Shown here piece by piece: positions 62,246 to 64,000 of a stretch of 64,000 bases of DNA. This DNA is from Pseudozyma flocculosa PF-1 (taxonomy: Eukaryota > Basidiomycota > Ustilaginomycetes > Ustilaginales > Ustilaginaceae). A program made the translations under genes and the position numbers. Every line of letters begins with the position of its first letter. Position 1 is the first letter of the stretch. Location of the stretch: contig NW_006920869.1 in the NCBI RefSeq assembly GCF_000417875.1, positions 923,759-987,758 on the forward strand. The letters run 5' to 3'. The notes under the pieces are model-generated. The model saw only the letters and a program-made list of their open reading frames with translations. It searched no databases and had not been told where the DNA came from.

Positions 62246-63697
62246 ATGTCAGGCTCGACAAGCACTCGCTCCCCGAAGACCGGGACAGCTCGCGCTAATC
62301 GCAGCTCGAGGATGCGAAGCGGATTCCTGGCGCCTCAGACGCGCCGGGCCTTTTCAACATCTTCACCAAGACGGCAGGGAAAGAAGCCTGACGAAGATAT
62401 GGCCGACGACGACAGCCCGTGGGGCGACCTGGACTCTGCTTTCGACAAGCTCAGCAACTCGAAAGTGATGAAGCTTGACCCTAAGTCCACGCCGAGCGCC
62501 CCGGATAGCACGGCCGCAAAGCAGGACTACGACTTCGAGGAGGCCATCTTCGCCCAGGCCGGCGCAGCTGCCGTCGGCAACCCCTCCTCGGACGCCAGGC
62601 ACATGGACAGCCTTGTTCCAGGCAACAATCCTTTCGGAGGCGCGACAGGGCCCCACATCCACCAATCGTGGTCCGAGTACATGGGCGGCGCTGAAGTGGG
62701 GGATGACTCGCCCTGGGCCTCGCTCGATGCATTCGCAGACCAATCGTTCGACGCTAGCGCGGTTGCCACGCCGATGCATACGCCGTTCGGACGTGCCCAG
62801 GCTGCTGTGCAAAGCACGCCCCGGTTCCACTCTCAGCCAACGGAAGGAACGTTGCATTCCGGCGCATACGGGCAATCCGGCACAGCACAGCCGTACACGC
62901 CGGCCGCCGCCACGCCATATGCTGTCCCCGAGTCTCATGTGGCGCAGGAAGTTCTATCGTCCGACCCGCAAGCGGATCTGCGGCCTCGTTTGACGCACGT
63001 CGAGCCGGGCAGCGGCAGAGCGGCAATGGTCGACGTTGGCCACAAGGCCTACACTCGTCGCACGGCCACCGCCACGGGGCGAGTCTATCTGCCCAGTCAC
63101 ACCATCGAGCTCATCAGGCAGGCGGAAGGAGGGGAGGCTGGCGAGACGAGCCTGACCACCCTCACCAAGGGTCCCGTCCTACACACCGCCCAGCTTGCGG
63201 GCATCATGGCCGCCAAGAAGACGTCGGACCTCATTCCGCTCTGCCACGGCTTGTCGCTGTCGCACGTCGACGTTACGCTGAAGCTGGTCGATGCCGCACC
63301 CGCGCCGTCAGGTTCCGCCGCGCAATCCGGATCTGGCAGCCCTCTCGTCCCGGCCGGATCACCGGAGACGGGCATCACTGGCTTCACCTTGGACCAGCTC
63401 GACGATCCCGATTCGTGGGCCTCGGCGCTGTCCGAAGAGCGAGCCGGGCCGTCTCCGGCAGCGTCGGGTACATCGTCGCTGGGCGCAGGGGCGGGCTACG
63501 TCGATATAAGCTGCACAGCAAGCACGAGCGGACAGACGGGCGTCGAGATGGAGGCCTTGACCGGGTGCACGGTGGCTTGCCTGACCATCTGGGACATGGT
63601 CAAGGCCGTGGCGGGCAAGGAAATGACGATTGGCGATATCAAGGTGGTGCGCAAGACGGGCGGCAAGAGCGGTGACTGGACGAGGACGTTGGCTTGA
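62246..63697 (+). CDS. MOCS1B: cyclic pyranopterin monophosphate synthase (MoaC / CnxC / MOCS1B)
   Basis: Converts the MoaA product to cPMP. Single exon, 483 aa, far longer than bacterial MoaC (about 160 aa). Residues 1-240 are an extension: a mitochondrial-type presequence (RANRSSRMRSGFLAPQTRRAFSTSS) followed by an acidic, low-complexity stretch. The MoaC core: LTHVEPGSGRAAMVDVGHKAYTRRTATATGRVYLP, GPVLHTAQLAGIMAAKKTSDLIPLCHGLSLSHVDV, then a disordered insert of about 65 residues, and GYVDISCTASTSGQTGVEMEALTGCTVACLTIWDMVKAV, ending IGDIKVVRKTGGKSGDW. Another start may exist in the extension. It follows MoaA on the same strand; in Aspergillus and animals these activities come from one locus (cnxABC, MOCS1). 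Confidence 0.93.
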   Translation: MSGSTSTRSPKTGTARANRSSRMRSGFLAPQTRRAFSTSSPRRQGKKPDEDMADDDSPWGDLDSAFDKLSNSKVMKLDPKSTPSAPDSTAAKQDYDFEEAIFAQAGAAAVGNPSSDARHMDSLVPGNNPFGGATGPHIHQSWSEYMGGAEVGDDSPWASLDAFADQSFDASAVATPMHTPFGRAQAAVQSTPRFHSQPTEGTLHSGAYGQSGTAQPYTPAAATPYAVPESHVAQEVLSSDPQADLRPRLTHVEPGSGRAAMVDVGHKAYTRRTATATGRVYLPSHTIELIRQAEGGEAGETSLTTLTKGPVLHTAQLAGIMAAKKTSDLIPLCHGLSLSHVDVTLKLVDAAPAPSGSAAQSGSGSPLVPAGSPETGITGFTLDQLDDPDSWASALSEERAGPSPAASGTSSLGAGAGYVDISCTASTSGQTGVEMEALTGCTVACLTIWDMVKAVAGKEMTIGDIKVVRKTGGKSGDWTRTLA

Positions 63698-64000
63698 AGA
63701 GGGCCATCGTGGAGGCCTGTACGGCACTCTCAATCCGTGCCAGCCCCCTTTTTGCAAATGACGCTTCATGCACCGCGGCTCACACGCCTGATCGCACCAA
63801 TGACTGATCTCACCGAAGACTGTTTTGAAAAGGTATGGATTCAGGCAGTGCGGCCTGGCTTGTGAAATGAGCGTACGTCTATACTACAGGGAGCGGAGCG
63901 AGGGGCGATGATGACCAGTGCACGACGAAGGGACGGACGAAGCGCCAGAGAGGGTGGAGCAGCCCGAGGCTCAGAGGGCGAGGGCCTCGAATCCACCGGC
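63698..64000. other. downstream of MoaC, end of window
   Basis: About 300 bp, presumed 3' UTR. No gene seen. Confidence 0.4.

Overview
The window is nuclear DNA of a fungus. Genes are compact and GC-rich, with many short GT-AG introns (43 to about 150 nt), a Zn2Cys6 transcription factor, a fungal-type phenylalanine ammonia-lyase and a UapA-type permease. Intron density, codon bias and gene repertoire suggest a basidiomycete, most likely of the smut lineage (Ustilaginomycotina); no taxonomic marker is present, so this is inference.

Layout. 0.3-6.9 kb: MFS sugar-type transporter and a large transcription factor with two C2H2 fingers plus a Zn2Cys6 cluster. 6.9-14.1 kb: a transposon island. It holds at least four non-autonomous elements or element parts sharing the terminus CATAGCTAGCAGCAG and making 3-bp target duplications, one nested in another. 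It also holds an unrecognised 439-aa gene, a truncated copy of that gene, and decayed coding DNA. 14.3-19.3 kb: intron-containing tRNA-Gly(GCC), pterin-4a-carbinolamine dehydratase, a small membrane protein, CMC2 and a branched-chain aminotransferase. 20.3-24.2 kb: an allantoate/pantothenate-type permease convergent with a gene that fuses a GFA/CENP-V zinc domain to a PuuE-type allantoinase. 24.5 kb: intron-containing tRNA-Ala(CGC).

26.9-29.4 kb holds the most striking gene, a Fanzor (eukaryotic TnpB homologue, RNA-guided nuclease family). It has a long disordered N-terminus, a RuvC core with the Fanzor-type relocated glutamate, and a zinc finger. 30-59 kb is mostly housekeeping: RING/TRAF protein, mitochondrial PP2C (PTC7-like, with polyQ), CDC1-like phosphoesterase, UDP-glucose dehydrogenase, amidase, a DUF1770-like protein, PPE1, PTH2, PNS1, a DUF1295 reductase-like protein, PAL, a TMEM135-like protein and a xanthine/urate-type permease. 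60.3-63.7 kb: molybdopterin genes MoaA and MoaC in tandem, 121 nt apart, recalling animal MOCS1.

Functional links: the ureide permease, the allantoinase fusion, the NAT purine permease and molybdenum-cofactor synthesis (cofactor of xanthine dehydrogenase and nitrate reductase) all fit purine and nitrate nitrogen use. The NAT permease and MoaA are divergent across a region with two GATAAG sites. Two assembly gaps (Ns) occur at 49191-49216 and 61267-61422. The second lies inside a MoaA intron and removes no coding sequence. Exon boundaries were read by eye from GT/AG sites and reading-frame continuity and need RNA evidence.
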